From Halomonas sp. SpR1 (GTDB lineage Bacteria > Pseudomonadota > Gammaproteobacteria > Pseudomonadales > Halomonadaceae): a stretch of 57,596 nt of DNA. Shown here one piece after another: positions 33,869 through 41,171 of this stretch (the first letter of the stretch is position 1; each line of letters starts with the position of its first letter). The stretch is taken from assembly GCF_031010175.1 (NCBI RefSeq), contig NZ_JAUAMB010000034.1:1-57596 (forward strand), read 5' to 3'. The notes under the pieces are model-generated. The model did not search any database. It saw nothing but the letters and a program-made list of their open reading frames with translations, and had not been told where the DNA came from. The translations under genes and the position numbers were made by a program.

Positions 33869-34266
33869 CGTTACTGAGGGCTGAAAAGCGTTGCAGAGTT
33901 GACGCCACTGCCGAGCCTTCCGCCTGCATTAAGCGCTGCACTCGCCGCCAAGCCTGACGCTAGCACGGCCCCACAGCGACCACAGGGCAAACCCATACTT
34001 CTCGATTGCTCTGCCCCAGCAAAGCGCAAGGATGGAAGACAGCATGAACGCGGTTTATGTGTAAACCCGTCATTAAAATTCCCCTCCATCGCCTGCGTGC
34101 ACTAAAGTGGTGCATGAAAGAGTGCATTTGCCGCCTGGGGTGCGCTATAACGATTCGTTCTCGCCCTCTGCGATGCCCGCAAGCCGTGCAAATGGGCATA
34201 AGTGTGTAATTGGCGCGCTTTTTGCAGTTCCCTCATTGATCATCCACCTGTAGGTCGGTATCGGCG
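33869..34266 (+). promoter_or_regulatory. glnL upstream region with a perfect NtrC site
   Basis: The 398-bp gap between glnA and glnL contains no gene I can support. The NtrC operator TGCACTAAAGTGGTGCA at 34098-34114 fits TGCACY-N5-GGTGCA without mismatch. In E. coli the corresponding site represses glnLp. No clear sigma-54 element follows it, favouring a repression role; a TATAAC at about 34146 may be a -10. Confidence 0.75.
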
Positions 34267-35355
34267 ATGGAAGACGCTATTTTTCAGGACACCACCATGC
34301 ATCAGCGTTTGCTTGAACATCTCACCACGGCAGTACTACTGCTGGACGGCGAGCTGCGTGTGCGCTGGATGAACCCCGCCGCTGAAGCGTTGTTAGCGGT
34401 CAGCCTTAGCCGTGTTCACGGCATCAGCCTGGACACGCTGCTCGGCGGGGATGAAAGCATTGACGATGTATTGGCCAAGGCACGGGATGCCTTTCACCCA
34501 TATACCCAGCGTGAAGCGCGCATTACGCCACTGAACAGCGAGCTGCTCACGGTTGACTATACGGTGACGCCATTATCCGACGATGAGCTGTTGCTGGAAG
34601 TGGAGCCGCGGGATCGGTTGATGCAGATCTCCCGTGAAGAGGCACTCACCACCCGTCAGGAGACCATCAAGGTGCTCGCCCGCGGGCTTGCCCATGAAGT
34701 CAAAAATCCCCTCGGCGGCATCCGCGGAGCCGCCCAGCTACTAGAGCGCGATCTGGACGACCCGGCACTGCGCGAATATACCCATATCATTGTGGAAGAG
34801 GTGGACAGGCTGCGCGATCTGGTCGACTCCATGCTAGGCCCTAACCGTATTCTTAAGCACGAACCGGTCAATATTCACAAAGTGCTGGAGCGGGTGCGGG
34901 CGCTGCTGATTGCCGAACACCCTTGCGTGACGATCAGCCGCGATTACGATCCCAGCCTGCCCGACCTCTCTGGCGATGAGTCGCAAATGATTCAGGCGGT
35001 GCTCAATGTGGCCCGCAACGCGGTGCAGGCCATGAGCGATGCACAAACGCCGGAGCCTACGCTAATACTGCGCACCCGCGCCCGTCGTCAATTTACCCTG
35101 GGCGCTGAACGCCACCGGCTGGTCAGTGAAGTCGCGGTCATCGATAACGGCCCCGGCATTCCTGATACGCTGCAGGAAACGCTGTTTTACCCCATGGTGT
35201 CGGGGCGCGCGGAAGGCAGCGGTCTTGGGCTCTCTATCGCCCAGTCGATTCTGCACCAACATCAAGGGTTGATCGAATGCGACTCACGCCCTGGACATAC
35301 CGAATTTCGTTTACTGATTCCCATGGTTGTTAATTTCACCGGAGAAGCGTCATGA
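34267..35355 (+). CDS. glnL: Nitrogen regulation sensor histidine kinase NtrB (GlnL)
   Basis: Cytoplasmic kinase/phosphatase for NtrC, controlled by PII. The 362-residue protein has an N-terminal PAS domain (about 15-115), the H-box GLAHEVKNPLGG with His143, an N-box around LNVARNAVQAM, and the G-boxes DNGPGIP and GSGLGLSIAQS. No membrane segment is present, as expected. The ATG at 34267 is used; an ATG at 34297 has a better RBS (CAGGA) and would shorten the N-terminus by 10 residues. It overlaps glnG by 4 bp (ATGA). Confidence 0.94.
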   Translation: MEDAIFQDTTMHQRLLEHLTTAVLLLDGELRVRWMNPAAEALLAVSLSRVHGISLDTLLGGDESIDDVLAKARDAFHPYTQREARITPLNSELLTVDYTVTPLSDDELLLEVEPRDRLMQISREEALTTRQETIKVLARGLAHEVKNPLGGIRGAAQLLERDLDDPALREYTHIIVEEVDRLRDLVDSMLGPNRILKHEPVNIHKVLERVRALLIAEHPCVTISRDYDPSLPDLSGDESQMIQAVLNVARNAVQAMSDAQTPEPTLILRTRARRQFTLGAERHRLVSEVAVIDNGPGIPDTLQETLFYPMVSGRAEGSGLGLSIAQSILHQHQGLIECDSRPGHTEFRLLIPMVVNFTGEAS

Positions 35356-36779
35356 CTGAGGCTGCACGTAATGATGTTGCGCGGGTGGTCATTGTCGATG
35401 ATGACCGCGCTATCCGCTGGGTACTGGAGCGCGCCTTAGCGCAACCCGACCTGGACGTTGAGTGTATTGAGCGCGCCGACGTTGCCCTTGCACGTTTGCT
35501 GGAAAACCCGCCCGACGTGCTGGTCACCGATATTCGTATGCCGGGTATCGACGGGCTTGATCTGATGGCGCGCGTGCGCGAAGCGCATCCCGACCTGCCG
35601 GTGATCGTGATGACCGCGCACTCTGACCTGGACAGCGCGGTGGCCTCTTATCAGGGCGGGGCATTTGAGTACCTGCCCAAGCCGTTTGATGTTGACGAAG
35701 CCCTGGCGCTGGTACGCCGCGCCGTGGCTCACGCTCGTGAACGCCAGCGTCCGGTCACTGTGCCGGAAGGGTTAAACGCTGAGATTATTGGCGAAGCGCC
35801 GGCGATGCAGGAGGTGTTCCGTGCCATTGGCCGCCTCTCCCACTCCCATATCACGGTGTTGATTAACGGCGAGTCGGGTACCGGTAAAGAGCGCGTTGCC
35901 CAGGCGCTTCACCAGCACAGCCCGCGGGCGGGTAAGCCGTTTATCGCCCTTAACATGGCGGCCATTCCTCGCGATTTGATCGAGTCTGAGCTGTTTGGTC
36001 ACGAGAAGGGCGCTTTTACCGGGGCAGCCCAACAGCGCCAGGGGCGCTTTGAGCAGGCCAATGGCGGTACGCTGTTTTTAGATGAAATAGGCGATATGCC
36101 CTCTGAAACCCAAACCCGCTTACTGCGTGTATTGGCTGATGGGGAGTTCTATCGCGTTGGTGGGCATACGCCGGTCAAAGTGGACGTGCGTATCATCGCC
36201 GCTACCCACCAAAATCTGGAAGTGCTGGTGGACGACGGTCGCTTCCGGGAGGATTTGTTTCACCGCCTGAACGTGATCCGTATCCACCTGCCCAAGCTTG
36301 CCGAGCGGCGGGAAGATATTCCCCGCTTAACCCGGCACTTTTTAGCCGAGGCGGCGAAAGAGCTGACCACCGATATCAAGGTGCTGACCAGCGAAGCGGA
36401 AGCCCACTTAACGCGCTTGCCGTGGCCCGGCAACGTGCGCCAGTTAGAGAATATCTGCCGCTGGCTCACCGTGATGGCGTCCGGGCGTGAAATTCTGGTT
36501 GAGGATCTACCGCCGGAGCTGCGCTCACCCAGCGCTTCCGAAAGTAGTGCCCACGGCGATTGGCGCACGGCGTTTCGCGACTGGGCGGATCACGCCCTGG
36601 CTGAAGGCCATACCCATCTGCTGGAAGAGGCGGTACCCGATTTTGAGCGGATTCTGATTGAGACAGCGCTAAAACACACCGGCGGGCGTAAAGGTGAAGC
36701 CGCCGAGCTGCTGGGCTGGGGGCGCAATACGCTCACGCGTAAACTTAAAACGCTGCTGCCCGCGCTCGCTGACGAGTAA
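35352..36779 (+). CDS. glnG: Nitrogen regulation response regulator NtrC (GlnG)
   Basis: Sigma-54 activator for nitrogen assimilation genes. Residues 1-120 form the receiver (phosphoacceptor Asp60 in LVTDIRMPG). The AAA+ domain (about 145-385) has GESGTGKE (Walker A), the sigma-54 contact loop GAFTGA and a Walker B ending in FLDEIGD. The C-terminal Fis-type helix-turn-helix (about 430-470) reads GRKGEAAELLGWGRNTLTRKL. It is translated in coupling with glnL. The last codons lie in an inverted repeat shared with the convergent gene. Confidence 0.96.
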   Translation: MTEAARNDVARVVIVDDDRAIRWVLERALAQPDLDVECIERADVALARLLENPPDVLVTDIRMPGIDGLDLMARVREAHPDLPVIVMTAHSDLDSAVASYQGGAFEYLPKPFDVDEALALVRRAVAHARERQRPVTVPEGLNAEIIGEAPAMQEVFRAIGRLSHSHITVLINGESGTGKERVAQALHQHSPRAGKPFIALNMAAIPRDLIESELFGHEKGAFTGAAQQRQGRFEQANGGTLFLDEIGDMPSETQTRLLRVLADGEFYRVGGHTPVKVDVRIIAATHQNLEVLVDDGRFREDLFHRLNVIRIHLPKLAERREDIPRLTRHFLAEAAKELTTDIKVLTSEAEAHLTRLPWPGNVRQLENICRWLTVMASGREILVEDLPPELRSPSASESSAHGDWRTAFRDWADHALAEGHTHLLEEAVPDFERILIETALKHTGGRKGEAAELLGWGRNTLTRKLKTLLPALADE

Positions 36780-36797
36780 ACGCTACTCGTCAGCGAG
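36765..36797. terminator. Bidirectional hairpin spanning the 3' ends of glnG and the chaN fragment
   Basis: CTCGCTGACGAGTA (36765-36778) and TACTCGTCAGCGAG (36784-36797) are perfect 14-bp inverted repeats around a 5-nt loop. Both coding frames end Leu/Ile-Ala-Asp-Glu inside it. TATATATACC follows on the plus side; the T tract is poor, so termination strength is uncertain. Confidence 0.6.
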
Positions 36798-37179
36798 TAT
36801 ATATACCGCATCGGCTAGGGTGGGGTCGGGCAAGGTGCAGTCGCTCATTTGCCAGGGCAGCAGGCTAACGGTGTCGTTAACGCCCAGGGCATTGAGCTGA
36901 TAGGCAACGCCTTCGTTGTAGGTAACATGGCCTAGCCCCATTAAGCCCACCGCCAGGGCGCCGCCCTGCGTGGCCTCGGCCAGGCGCTGGGCCATGGCGG
37001 TATCCCAGGTGAGCTGCGCCTGAATAAAACGCTCAAGCGCTTCAGGGTCATCACCCATGGCGTGTTGATTAAACACTTCGGTGAGACGTAAGCGATAACT
37101 GGCGCTGGCGGGCTGTGGCGGCGGGATCGCAAAGCGCTCATCCGCGAGTAAGCTGTAGTGTTGTCTACTGCCGAAACGG
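36783..37179 (-). pseudogene. C-terminal fragment of a ChaN-family (haem/iron-linked lipoprotein) gene
   Basis: About 130 residues match the C-terminal half of ChaN-type proteins: a helical stretch (FIQAQLTWDTAMAQRLAEAT), then VGLMGLGHVTYNEGVAYQLNALG, where full proteins have an NGHVR-like His motif. The N-terminal half with its metal-binding Glu-His motif and the lipoprotein signal are missing. The frame can be opened upstream to 37304, but that part lies over the DUF6435 gene in another frame and is low-complexity. The fragment therefore has no credible start and looks like a deletion remnant. Confidence 0.6.
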
Positions 37180-37353
37180 CTATTCTGTCGCTTCAATGCG
37201 TCTGATCTCGGCCAGTAGTGCTTCTGCTTCTTCAGTAAGGGTGGCGTTGGCACGCATATCGCCATTGCGTGAGGCCTCCATGGCGGCTTGAAGTTTGCGC
37301 TCATACGCTTGCTGCAGCTTCTTTTTGGGGTCGCGCTTAAACATACCTAACAT
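37180..37353 (-). CDS. DUF6435 family small protein
   Basis: A 57-residue protein beginning MLGMFKRDPKKKLQQAYERKLQAAMEA and continuing SRNGDMRANATLTEEAEALLAEIRRIEA. The layout MFKxFKRDP-Lys-rich-KL-x(2)-Y-x(2)-KL-x-AMxAxRNGD-x(5)-L-x(2)-EAEALL is typical of DUF6435. It is all-helical, probably a coiled coil, and of unknown function. The start at 37353 is set by GAGGAG 7 bp upstream; a second ATG at 37344 is possible. Confidence 0.8.
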   Translation of the reverse strand: MLGMFKRDPKKKLQQAYERKLQAAMEASRNGDMRANATLTEEAEALLAEIRRIEATE

Positions 37354-37442
37354 GAGCAATCTCCTCGTTATCTACGCCACGGTGTACACCATTTGTATAG
37401 GTTTTGAGGGCGAGTGTCGAATATTTGTTTCAGCTAGGCTTG

Positions 37443-37970
37443 CTAAGCGTATTGAGTAGGCGCGCTGCACTGGCGTAAAAAACGCTCGAAATCCCACAAA
37501 ATAGTCTCCAGGCTGGCATGCAGACGATGATCGTCGTCTACCATCCGTAGCGATAGGCGCTGCAGTCGGGCCCGCTCGATGACCGGTTCCGGAGCGACGA
37601 CATCGTCCCGCCAGCCGTGAATGATATGGGTGTGGCGGGCCTGAATAGTCGGTGACGTTTCTGGGTAGTCGGCTAACCCCAGCGCAGGTGCCAGCAGAAA
37701 GCAGCCCAACACCGGCTGTTGAGCGCTAACCGTCGCGCTTAGCCAGCCCCCCAAACTTGAGCCTGCCAGCACACACTGGGCCGGGTCGTCACCGCGCTTG
37801 GCTAACACCCCCAGCAGATGCTGCAGGCGCAGCTTAGGCTCTGCTATGTCTCGATAGTCCATGACCACCGGTTCACAGTCATCCAGCTTTTCCGCAACGC
37901 CTTTCAGCGCCTGGGTTTTTAGCGCTCCTGGCCCGCTCTCAAGGCCATGGGATAGATACACCGTCATCAT
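37443..37970 (-). CDS. YqiA/YcfP-like alpha/beta hydrolase
   Basis: A 175-residue cytoplasmic hydrolase. It has the short UPF0227-type fold: TVYLSHGLESGPGALKTQAL with the oxyanion His-Gly, the nucleophile elbow GSSLGG near residue 72, Asp in HGWRDDVV (about 122), and His in DDDHRLHASLE near 150. YqiA-type proteins show esterase activity on short chains, with the natural substrate unknown. The gene lies 5 bp after the entericidin-like gene on the same strand and may share its transcript. Its own RBS is poor. Confidence 0.75.
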   Translation of the reverse strand: MMTVYLSHGLESGPGALKTQALKGVAEKLDDCEPVVMDYRDIAEPKLRLQHLLGVLAKRGDDPAQCVLAGSSLGGWLSATVSAQQPVLGCFLLAPALGLADYPETSPTIQARHTHIIHGWRDDVVAPEPVIERARLQRLSLRMVDDDHRLHASLETILWDFERFLRQCSAPTQYA

Positions 37971-37975
37971 AACGT

Positions 37976-38107
37976 TTAACTCGCTGCGCGCTGGATAGCT
38001 TCGCCACCCTGCTGAAGGTCTTCACCCGCACCGCGAATGGTATTACAACCACTGACCAGCAGCAGTGTCATCATCATAACTATGCCAAGTGCGATAGTAC
38101 GTTTCAT
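37976..38107 (-). CDS. Entericidin EcnA/B-family lipoprotein
   Basis: A 43-residue precursor: MKRTIALGIVMMMTLLLVSG forms the lipoprotein signal, with the lipobox LVSGC and modified Cys21. The mature part, CNTIRGAGEDLQQGGEAIQRAAS, has the amphipathic G-X-D-X-X-X-G-G-X-A-I pattern of entericidins. The RBS GGAGG lies 5 bp before the ATG. The family includes small outer-membrane lipoproteins reported in stationary-phase bacteriolysis. No second (EcnA/EcnB) partner is adjacent. Confidence 0.85.
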   Translation of the reverse strand: MKRTIALGIVMMMTLLLVSGCNTIRGAGEDLQQGGEAIQRAAS

Positions 38108-38469
38108 AGGGGCCTCCATGAAGGCATCCGGCTAGAAGTGAGTGAGGAGATAAAAATAACGCCTGCGGTGACGATTCGCTACGCTTTTCAATGTGTTTAG
38201 TTTCAAGGAAATGTGCCGTGTTGCCCCCAAACCGGTGCCCTTATGTCGCATGTGCCAGTTCTATACATGAAAGAGGCTGTCTGAAGAGTGTTTTTAGGCA
38301 CAAGGTTTGTTTTTTAAGTTATTGTTTTTGAATTATTTAATGTATTTTTGGCATGGGTTGGCGTAGCACCTGCAAGTACTGTGTAGCTACAAAGAAATGT
38401 ATTAACTATTCAGTTGTTTAAAGTGACAGTTGTTTAGCGTTAAAGGTACAGATTAAGTGTCAGCAAAAA

Positions 38470-38640
38470 CTGAGTGAGTGGGCTGACAAGCAAAAGGAAG
38501 GCAGGACGCCGAAAGACCAACAGGATGTTAAAGGGAAATTAGCCCACTCACTGGTTACAGCGCAAGGAGGCGCTGTTCATCAAACTAAGGAGTGGACTGA
38601 TGCGAAACGACCATCTCATGAAAATGAGGTGGTTTTTTCG
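38470..38640 (+). ncRNA. Candidate CsrB/Rsm-type regulatory RNA with GGA-loop hairpins
   Basis: No gene occupies this part of the 38108-38823 gap. A 12-bp long-range stem (38473-38484 with 38541-38552) encloses GGC AGGAC GCC (38500-38510) and AAC AGGAT GTT (38519-38529). A 6-bp hairpin CAGCGC AAGGAG GCGCTG (38558-38575) follows, then CTAAGGAGTGG. In all, six GGA-type motifs occur within about 100 nt, several in small loops as CsrA/RsmA prefers. An intrinsic terminator (38610-38638) ends it. No clear GacA box was seen upstream and the promoter is not certain. Confidence 0.5.
38610..38638 (+). terminator. Intrinsic terminator ending the candidate sRNA
   Basis: ACCATCTCAT (38610-38619), a GAAA loop and ATGAGGTGGT (38624-38633, one G-T pair) are followed by TTTTTT. 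With no upstream plus-strand gene, a plus-strand RNA must start in the preceding gap. Confidence 0.85.
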
Positions 38641-38823
38641 CGTGGGCGTGTTTTTTTAAGCTATTGATTTTTATAATCTTTATTGATTCAGCTATGTGCA
38701 TGGCTTTTGTAGAGGCACGAGCAAACAGATTAATGCATTGTTTTGGTCTATCCTTCGATGAAATCAAAAGGCAGCGGTTAGAAAACGTCAACGTAACGAC
38801 CGCGCACTATCAGGGACAAGATT

Positions 38824-38955
38824 ATGGCGATGGCATTGATGTTATGCATGTTTGTTTTGTTCTTAGGGTTTTCAGGCGTGGGCGTCTATATGATGTTCAA
38901 GACATCGTTCACGGCCAAAGTAGATGAACGTGATGATGTGCCGCCAGATGCCTAG
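38824..38955 (+). CDS. Small 43-residue single-pass membrane protein
   Basis: The frame reads MAMALMLCMFVLFLGFSGV then GVYMMFKTSFTAKVDERDDV and PPDA: one N-terminal membrane helix and a charged acidic tail. AGGGA lies about 8 bp before the ATG and a strong terminator begins 26 bp after the stop. An overlapping 87-residue frame at 38664-38927 lacks an RBS and a plausible fold, so this shorter frame is preferred. I know no family name; its role is unknown. Confidence 0.55.
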   Translation: MAMALMLCMFVLFLGFSGVGVYMMFKTSFTAKVDERDDVPPDA

Positions 38956-38980
38956 TTTTTTGATTTTAAATAAAAAAACT

Positions 38981-39006
38981 GCTACGCCCGCTAATGCGGG
39001 CGTAGC
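38981..39006. terminator. Bidirectional intrinsic terminator
   Basis: GCTACGCCCGC (38981-38991), a TAAT loop and GCGGGCGTAGC (38996-39006) form an 11-bp stem with A-rich (AAAAAACT) and T-rich (GGTTTTT) flanks, so it can end both the small membrane-protein gene and the convergent symporter gene. Confidence 0.85.
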
Positions 39007-39034
39007 GGTTTTTGGGTAGAGCTACTGGGTGGCG

Positions 39035-40489
39035 TTAGCTCTTCTTCCAGCGACCCTTACCGCGTTCCGGCACCATGCGTCCGAAGTAGAGCAAGCCAAA
39101 CGCAAGCCATCCCACTGTTAACAAAGCGGCAAAAATCAGGATGGCCAAGGCGCCAAATTCGGCAATCAGCGGTAAGGCGGCGGCTGTAAAAAGCCCGCCA
39201 CCCACAATGGGTTCAAACATCAGCTGCTTATAACCAAAGCTCTCTAGCGCGCCAGACTCGTTTTTGGGATCTGCCATGCGCATCAGCAGTAGGCCGGTCA
39301 CAGTGACCCCCATTGATTGGCCGAAATCACCCACCCCACGTTCAAACCAGTTTTCCGGTATCACTCGGGGCGCTATAACGATTAGCACGAACAGTCCCCA
39401 GGCAATCCCCGTCACAGCGAGCAGCAAGAAGGGCAGAAAGTGCTCGCCTAAGGTGGTCAGCGAAAGGGTGGCGAGCGCGGCCACGATAGTAAAGTCCAGC
39501 GCGGTGCCTGCAATACGTGACATAGTGCGGCTAGATACGTGACGCTCTAACCCAAATCGCATCACAATCAATTGCACAATTACCCCACCAATCATGGCAA
39601 TAGGGAAAAGCGGCACATGGGCGAGGATTTCCAGGCCGCCGTCACGTGCCCAGGTGAATTGCTCTATCCATTGCAAGCCCGACAGGATTAACCAGCCGAT
39701 CACAATGGCGATACCGACTAAACCGATATGCAGGCTGAGCGGGTCGGTGGTGCCTGACTCTTGCTCCAGGTCTTTTTTAAATTCGCTGAATTCTGCGGTA
39801 GAAGGGCGCTCGTCTTCACGCATCAATTCATCGGGATCATCCGACTGGCTGCTCTCATCGTTGAGTTTGATGATCCCGCGGTGCGCGGCAATGTTGATCA
39901 ACACTGTGCCAATCAGCACCCCTGAAACGATACCTACTGTCGCCAACCCTAAAGCCAGGTCGGCGCCTTCTTCAAAGCCCAGTTCGGCGAAGGTGTCGGC
40001 CATGCCAGCGGCGGTGCCATGGCCGCCTTCAAAGCCGATTTCGATTAATGCCCCCACCATGGGGTTCATATTAAACACCGGCACCAGCACCAGCAGCGCC
40101 AGGCTCAACCCAACCACATATTGGCCCCATGCCATGGTTTGCCCAACGACAACCTGCGGCCCTGCGCGCAGCCAGATAGTCCTGAGCCCGGGGATCGTTT
40201 TACCAATAAATAACGCAGCGAAGACAACATTAATCAACAGCCCCGGTAGCGCTGCCCAACTCTCTTGAACATAGGCAGGAAACAGGCCGGGGCTATCTTC
40301 AAAAAAGGTAGGCAGGGCTTTGCCTAGCACATCAGGGCCCATCAGTAAGAGTAGCAAACCACCGATTACCGAGCTGGGTAGGAAGAGTCGTCTTAACCAG
40401 GGAAGCCATAGACGCAGGGCATTGCTTGCTAACAGAACTAACCCAATGAGAACTAGCGCTATAAATAATTCCCCAACCGTCACGGTCAT
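39035..40489 (-). CDS. Sodium/glutamate symporter family (GltS-like) transporter
   Basis: A 484-residue inner-membrane protein with about 12 hydrophobic segments in two halves. The family re-entrant loop pairs are visible: GALIEIGFEGGHGTAAGMADTF (about residues 145-165) and DFGQSMGVTVTGLLLMRMADP (about 395-415). A charged cytoplasmic loop (about 215-245) separates the halves. GltS itself is about 400 residues, so this longer version may have another anionic substrate. The ATG at 40489 has AGGAG 7 bp upstream. A bidirectional terminator follows. Confidence 0.78.
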   Translation of the reverse strand: MTVTVGELFIALVLIGLVLLASNALRLWLPWLRRLFLPSSVIGGLLLLLMGPDVLGKALPTFFEDSPGLFPAYVQESWAALPGLLINVVFAALFIGKTIPGLRTIWLRAGPQVVVGQTMAWGQYVVGLSLALLVLVPVFNMNPMVGALIEIGFEGGHGTAAGMADTFAELGFEEGADLALGLATVGIVSGVLIGTVLINIAAHRGIIKLNDESSQSDDPDELMREDERPSTAEFSEFKKDLEQESGTTDPLSLHIGLVGIAIVIGWLILSGLQWIEQFTWARDGGLEILAHVPLFPIAMIGGVIVQLIVMRFGLERHVSSRTMSRIAGTALDFTIVAALATLSLTTLGEHFLPFLLLAVTGIAWGLFVLIVIAPRVIPENWFERGVGDFGQSMGVTVTGLLLMRMADPKNESGALESFGYKQLMFEPIVGGGLFTAAALPLIAEFGALAILIFAALLTVGWLAFGLLYFGRMVPERGKGRWKKS

Positions 40490-40631
40490 CACATCACTCC
40501 TTGATGCTGGCGCACCGCTACTAACGCTAAGCAGGGGCGTTCAAAAAAGACAAGGTTGGATTAACCATAGCGCTTAGTAATCAATTACGCGAAAACAGTT
40601 ATGGGAAAACAGTTATGGGAAAACAGGGGGA

Positions 40632-41171
40632 TTACCCCATCCAATAGAGGCTAGTCAAGGCAAAAGCGTAGCCCATTGCGCCACCTGCCAGTACATCGCT
40701 TACGTAGTGCAGCCCTAAGCCCACCCGCGAGATCGCTATCAGCAGCGTTAAGGGCAATACCACCGGCAGTAGCCAGGGCGTATGGGCGGCGACTAACACG
40801 CTAAACATCACCGCGTGCATGGTGTGGCCGCTGGGGAAGCTGTAGCGATCGCGGGCTGGCTCACAGCACTCGATGCCTTCCCCATAAGTAATAAACGGCC
40901 GCTCACGGCACAAGCGGGTTTTCACCAGCCGATAAATGGTGACGGCAAACAGCGCAATCACGCTGTACTGTAAGACACGCCAGGTGCCATTGGGCTGCAG
41001 CCAGGGCTGGGCGAGAATCAGTAGCACCCAGACGGGCCAGTCGCCTAAGCGGCTGGCGGCCTGAAGCGTGATGCGCCAGGGACGGTAGCTCGATAGCCGA
41101 GATATACGCTGGCAGAATTGCCACTCCAGTAGGTCAAGACGATCGAATACGACAAGCGGACGCGGGCGCAT
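40632..41171 (-). CDS. PAP2-family membrane phosphatase
   Basis: The 179-residue protein has the three phosphatase motifs: KTRLCRERP (K-X6-R-P), FPSGHTMHA (PSGH) and SRVGLGLHYVSDVLAG (S-R-X5-H-X3-D). Membrane segments lie between them. The ATG at 41171 has GGAGG 6 bp upstream; a start at 41240 would lie inside the glycosyltransferase in another frame. Its first 38 bp overlap the end of the glycosyltransferase gene, so the pair is probably co-translated. It may dephosphorylate a lipid or glycolipid made by that enzyme. Confidence 0.82.
   Translation of the reverse strand: MRPRPLVVFDRLDLLEWQFCQRISRLSSYRPWRITLQAASRLGDWPVWVLLILAQPWLQPNGTWRVLQYSVIALFAVTIYRLVKTRLCRERPFITYGEGIECCEPARDRYSFPSGHTMHAVMFSVLVAAHTPWLLPVVLPLTLLIAISRVGLGLHYVSDVLAGGAMGYAFALTSLYWMG

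Noticed and set aside
33739..34199. Four frames between glnA and glnL
   Set aside because: They cross the glnA terminator or the NtrC operator and have biased, shadow-like composition.
37180..37304. Upstream extension of the chaN fragment to 37304
   Set aside because: It lies over the DUF6435 gene in another frame and reads as low-complexity sequence, so it gives no credible N-terminus.
38340..38470. GacA box or sigma-54 promoter for the sRNA candidate
   Set aside because: TGCAAG...GCTACA has the wrong spacing for TGTAAG-N6-CTTACA, and the GG/GC spacings of nearby TGGC motifs are off by one.
38664..38927. 87-residue frame near the sRNA candidate
   Set aside because: No RBS and unlikely composition; the overlapping 43-residue membrane frame has better start and end signals.
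40587..40627. Short direct repeats (GAAAACAGTTATGG) upstream of the symporter and PAP2 genes
   Set aside because: Only two to three short copies in a small gap; too little to call a functional element.
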